Source of the DNA: Splendidivirga corallicola
GTDB lineage: Bacteria > Bacteroidota > Bacteroidia > Cytophagales > Cyclobacteriaceae
DNA length: 64,000 nucleotides
Assembly: GCA_030442035.1 (NCBI GenBank)
Contig: JAUJEA010000014.1
Span: forward strand, 124,001 to 188,000
Direction of reading: 5' to 3'
Shown: piece by piece, positions 62,643 through 64,000 of the stretch
How positions within the stretch are numbered: the stretch's first letter is position 1
How the letters are laid out: each line of letters opens with the position of its first letter
Translations under genes and position numbers: made by a program
Notes under the pieces: generated by a model
Databases searched by the model: none
Told to the model about the DNA's origin: nothing
What the model saw: the letters and a program-made list of their open reading frames with translations, nothing else

Positions 62643-63014
62643 CTACTTCATGATCAGTATACCAAGGAAGGTAGCTGCAAATCCTAATAAAATACTCAGG
62701 GAAGTGTAGATGAAAAAATGAAAGATCTGTCCATTTTGAAATAAATTCAGACTTTCAAGCGAAAAGGTTGAGAAGGTGGTGAAGCCTCCACAGAATCCGG
62801 TGGTTAAAAAAAGCCGTGTATCAAGTGAGATAGATTGCCCTTTAAGAGAACTTCCATAAATGAGGCCGATGATAAAACAGCCCGCAACGTTGGCTATAAA
62901 TGTTCCATAGGGAAAAGGTGTTTGAATCAGTTTTTCCATGGTGTGGTTTATGTAGAAACGGCTTATACTGCCAAGAAATCCTCCAAATCCTACAAGTAAA
63001 AGGGACTTGATCAT
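62643..63014 (-). CDS. crcB: CrcB/Fluc fluoride ion channel
   Basis: 123 residues with four membrane helices and the signature motifs LVGFGGFLGSISRFYIN, GTFIANVAGCFIIG and the central GFCGGFTTFSTFSLE, which holds the sodium site and phenylalanine ladder. It exports fluoride as an antiparallel dimer. Convergent with the preceding gene, only 10 bp between stops. I looked for a fluoride riboswitch upstream and did not find one. Confidence 0.95.
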   Translation of the reverse strand: MIKSLLLVGFGGFLGSISRFYINHTMEKLIQTPFPYGTFIANVAGCFIIGLIYGSSLKGQSISLDTRLFLTTGFCGGFTTFSTFSLESLNLFQNGQIFHFFIYTSLSILLGFAATFLGILIMK

Positions 63015-63109
63015 ATCCTGTTGTTTTTTATGTCCGGTAAAAGTATTGCCTTGTCAAAACTATCAGTAAATCTCCTTTTTTCAAATTATACCGGATTGGC
63101 TAAAGCAAT

Positions 63110-63226
63110 TTAAAATTTTTTGTATTTATTATCTCTTTTAAACAAGAACCAAAATAACAGGAAAGAGGAACCAACGCCTATTCCAAATAATACTACAAGA
63201 AAGATAATGTGTTGTGTCGTGGTCAT
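63110..63226 (-). CDS. 38-residue single-helix membrane microprotein (copy A)
   Basis: MTTTQHIIFLVVLFGIGVGS begins the frame; one membrane helix spans about residues 7-29 and a basic tail (KRDNKYKKF) follows, suggesting an N-out orientation. No family recognised. Reality of the gene is supported by copy B (63788-63901): of 37 shared codons, 17 differ only synonymously and just three change an amino acid (V11I, N33K, K36N), which is the mark of selection on protein sequence. The predicted promoter is of sigma-54 type. Confidence 0.82.
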   Translation of the reverse strand: MTTTQHIIFLVVLFGIGVGSSFLLFWFLFKRDNKYKKF

Positions 63227-63267
63227 GATAGTTGAATTTTAAGTTTTAATAATATACCAATGACTTT

Positions 63268-63281
63268 TCAACCCATGTGCC
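63268..63281 (-). promoter_or_regulatory. Sigma-54-like promoter of microprotein copy A
   Basis: On the minus strand TTGGCAC-ATGGG-TTGAA has the GG of the -24 element at 63281-63280 and GA in place of GC at -12 (63269-63268), with the correct 12-base separation. The inferred transcript start near 63256 leaves a 30-base leader before the ATG. Confidence 0.6.
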
Positions 63282-63347
63282 AAAACATGAAAATACTCTT
63301 TAAAGGCCCTAGGAGCTCTTTTTGTTCAATATGAGCATTATCTTTTG

Positions 63348-63407
63348 TTTCAAAATGGGAAAATGAATCCCAAAAAATTTTTATGAGTTTCAAAATGAGA
63401 ACGTGAA
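63348..63407. repeat. Two 20-bp direct repeats, candidate sigma-54 enhancer sites
   Basis: TTTCAAAATGGGAAAATGAA at 63348 and TTTCAAAATGAGAACGTGAA at 63388, exactly 40 bp apart, each with TTTCA...TGAA dyad ends. They lie roughly 90-150 bases upstream of the inferred start of microprotein copy A, the usual distance for NtrC-type activator sites. Nothing else is recognised in the 561-bp gap between the two microprotein genes. Confidence 0.5.
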
Positions 63408-63787
63408 TTTTATGAAAGTAAGGAGGGTTCGAGTGAGCGTATCTGCATTAATCCATTTAACAATTGTCAGCATGTCCATCTTCAATGGCTAGAAGCCTGT
63501 TTACCAAATATTTCTTAATGTAGAATCAGTTGAATTCCAGTGGTGGAACTTTAGGAAGGGCTGTGGAAAGTGTTGATTATAGTAGAACAGTTAATGTTCT
63601 TGCAAAAAAAGAATGTCGCTTGGTAAACGGAATGTAATCTTAAGAGAAAGTCGGGAATAGAAAGAAAAGGCTTGAAAACAATTGATTGGCGGTTAGGTTA
63701 GTGTGGGAAATTAAAGAGAGGAACCAATGAAGGTAATACAGTTGTGGTGGTCTTAATGCGCTGGTCAATCCAAAATAAAGCCATAAA

Positions 63788-63901
63788 TCACTTGTTGTAT
63801 TTTTTGTCCCTTTTAAATAAGAACCAAAATAGTAGGAAAGAAGAACCTACACCTATTCCAAACAGCACTATTAAAAAAATGATATGTTGAGTCGTTGTCA
63901 T
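63788..63901 (-). CDS. 37-residue single-helix membrane microprotein (copy B)
   Basis: Paralogue of copy A: MTTTQHIIFLIVLFGIGVGS at the start, the same helix and a KRDKKYNK tail. The nucleotide sequences have diverged mostly at silent positions, so the duplication is not recent and both copies have been kept as proteins. The upstream regions are also similar, including the sigma-54-like element, so the duplication included the promoter. Confidence 0.82.
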   Translation of the reverse strand: MTTTQHIIFLIVLFGIGVGSSFLLFWFLFKRDKKYNK

Positions 63902-63949
63902 GATCTTTATTGTTTAAAAATTGTTATGCAAATCATTTTGCAATGCATA

Positions 63950-63963
63950 TGCCAAAAGTGAAA
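63950..63963 (-). promoter_or_regulatory. Sigma-54-like promoter of microprotein copy B
   Basis: On the minus strand TTGGCAT-ATGCA-TTGCAA is a full match to the TGGCAY-N5-TTGCW consensus: GG at 63963-63962 (-24) and GC at 63951-63950 (-12). The inferred start near 63938 gives a 37-base leader. Enhancer sites, if any, would be beyond the window end. Confidence 0.7.
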
Positions 63964-64000
63964 TAGCCTCATATGCTCTCTAAATGCGCTTTTCAATTGA

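Noticed and set aside
63015-63109. Fluoride riboswitch before crcB
   Set aside because: The conserved riboswitch pseudoknot sequence is not recognisable in the leader.

Overview
The window is AT-rich (about 40% G+C by eye) chromosomal DNA of a Bacteroidota bacterium, most likely a marine-type member of the Cytophagales. Evidence: SusC/SusD pair, FecR/ECF sigma pair, hybrid two-component regulator, fused CcoNO oxidase, a Sec-type (clade II) NosZ lipoprotein, and several promoters with the Bacteroidota -7 box TAnnTTTG. No tRNA, rRNA, transposase, phage gene or CRISPR array was seen.

Layout. (1) 1-23.4 kb, nearly all minus strand: a truncated secreted BNR/FN3/discoidin protein, a PadR-linked ABC permease, then a glycan-uptake locus (VCBS/FG-GAP lipoprotein, SusD, SusC with STN domain, FecR anti-sigma, ECF sigma, a GH109-like Gfo/Idh/MocA protein and a giant hybrid two-component regulator). 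(2) 25-46.6 kb, plus strand: a micro-oxic/anaerobic respiration island. ccoI-ccoS is followed by a cytochrome c lipoprotein and the nos cluster (nosZ, a fused membrane-NosL protein, nosD, nosF, nosY, two uncharacterised multi-span proteins), then hemN, a cupin, ccoNO, ccoQ, ccoP, ccoG, ccoH, a SafE-like protein and a PerM-type permease. No nitrite or NO reductase is present, so from this window the cell looks like a stand-alone N2O reducer. (3) 47-57 kb: two universal stress proteins, Hsp20, a coiled-coil protein, a Na/Pi-type transporter, a DNA-binding-domain-less FNR sensor protein, a cytosolic PAS histidine kinase with NarL-type regulator, a full-length Crp/Fnr protein and a flavin-binding PNPOx-like protein. 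(4) 57.4-63 kb: SSS symporter with galactokinase, an M42 aminopeptidase, a carboxypeptidase-regulatory-like protein and CrcB. (5) 63-64 kb: two near-identical 37-38 aa membrane microproteins, each behind a sigma-54-like promoter.

Most striking result. Regions 2 and 3 are tied together by eight promoter regions, each carrying TWO FNR-like palindromes (about NTGAY-N4-RTCAK) whose centres lie exactly 22 bp apart. At three of them (ccoI, nos, FNR-sensor gene) a perfect TAnnTTTG box begins exactly 29.5 bp after the centre of the proximal palindrome; a fourth has a 5/6 match at the same place. One of the controlled genes (52532-52978) encodes what looks like the [4Fe-4S] sensor half of FNR, with all four cysteine ligands (C4, C7, C14, C105) but no helix-turn-helix. 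About 3 kb away a full-length Crp/Fnr protein has the helix-turn-helix but no cysteine at all. This suggests an oxygen-sensing arrangement in which sensing and DNA binding are split between two proteins.

Other structure: three copies of a 126-140 bp MITE-like imperfect palindrome (23410, 37282, 41654), a further long inverted repeat at 27735, and a cluster of perfect hairpins at 46.6-46.9 kb.
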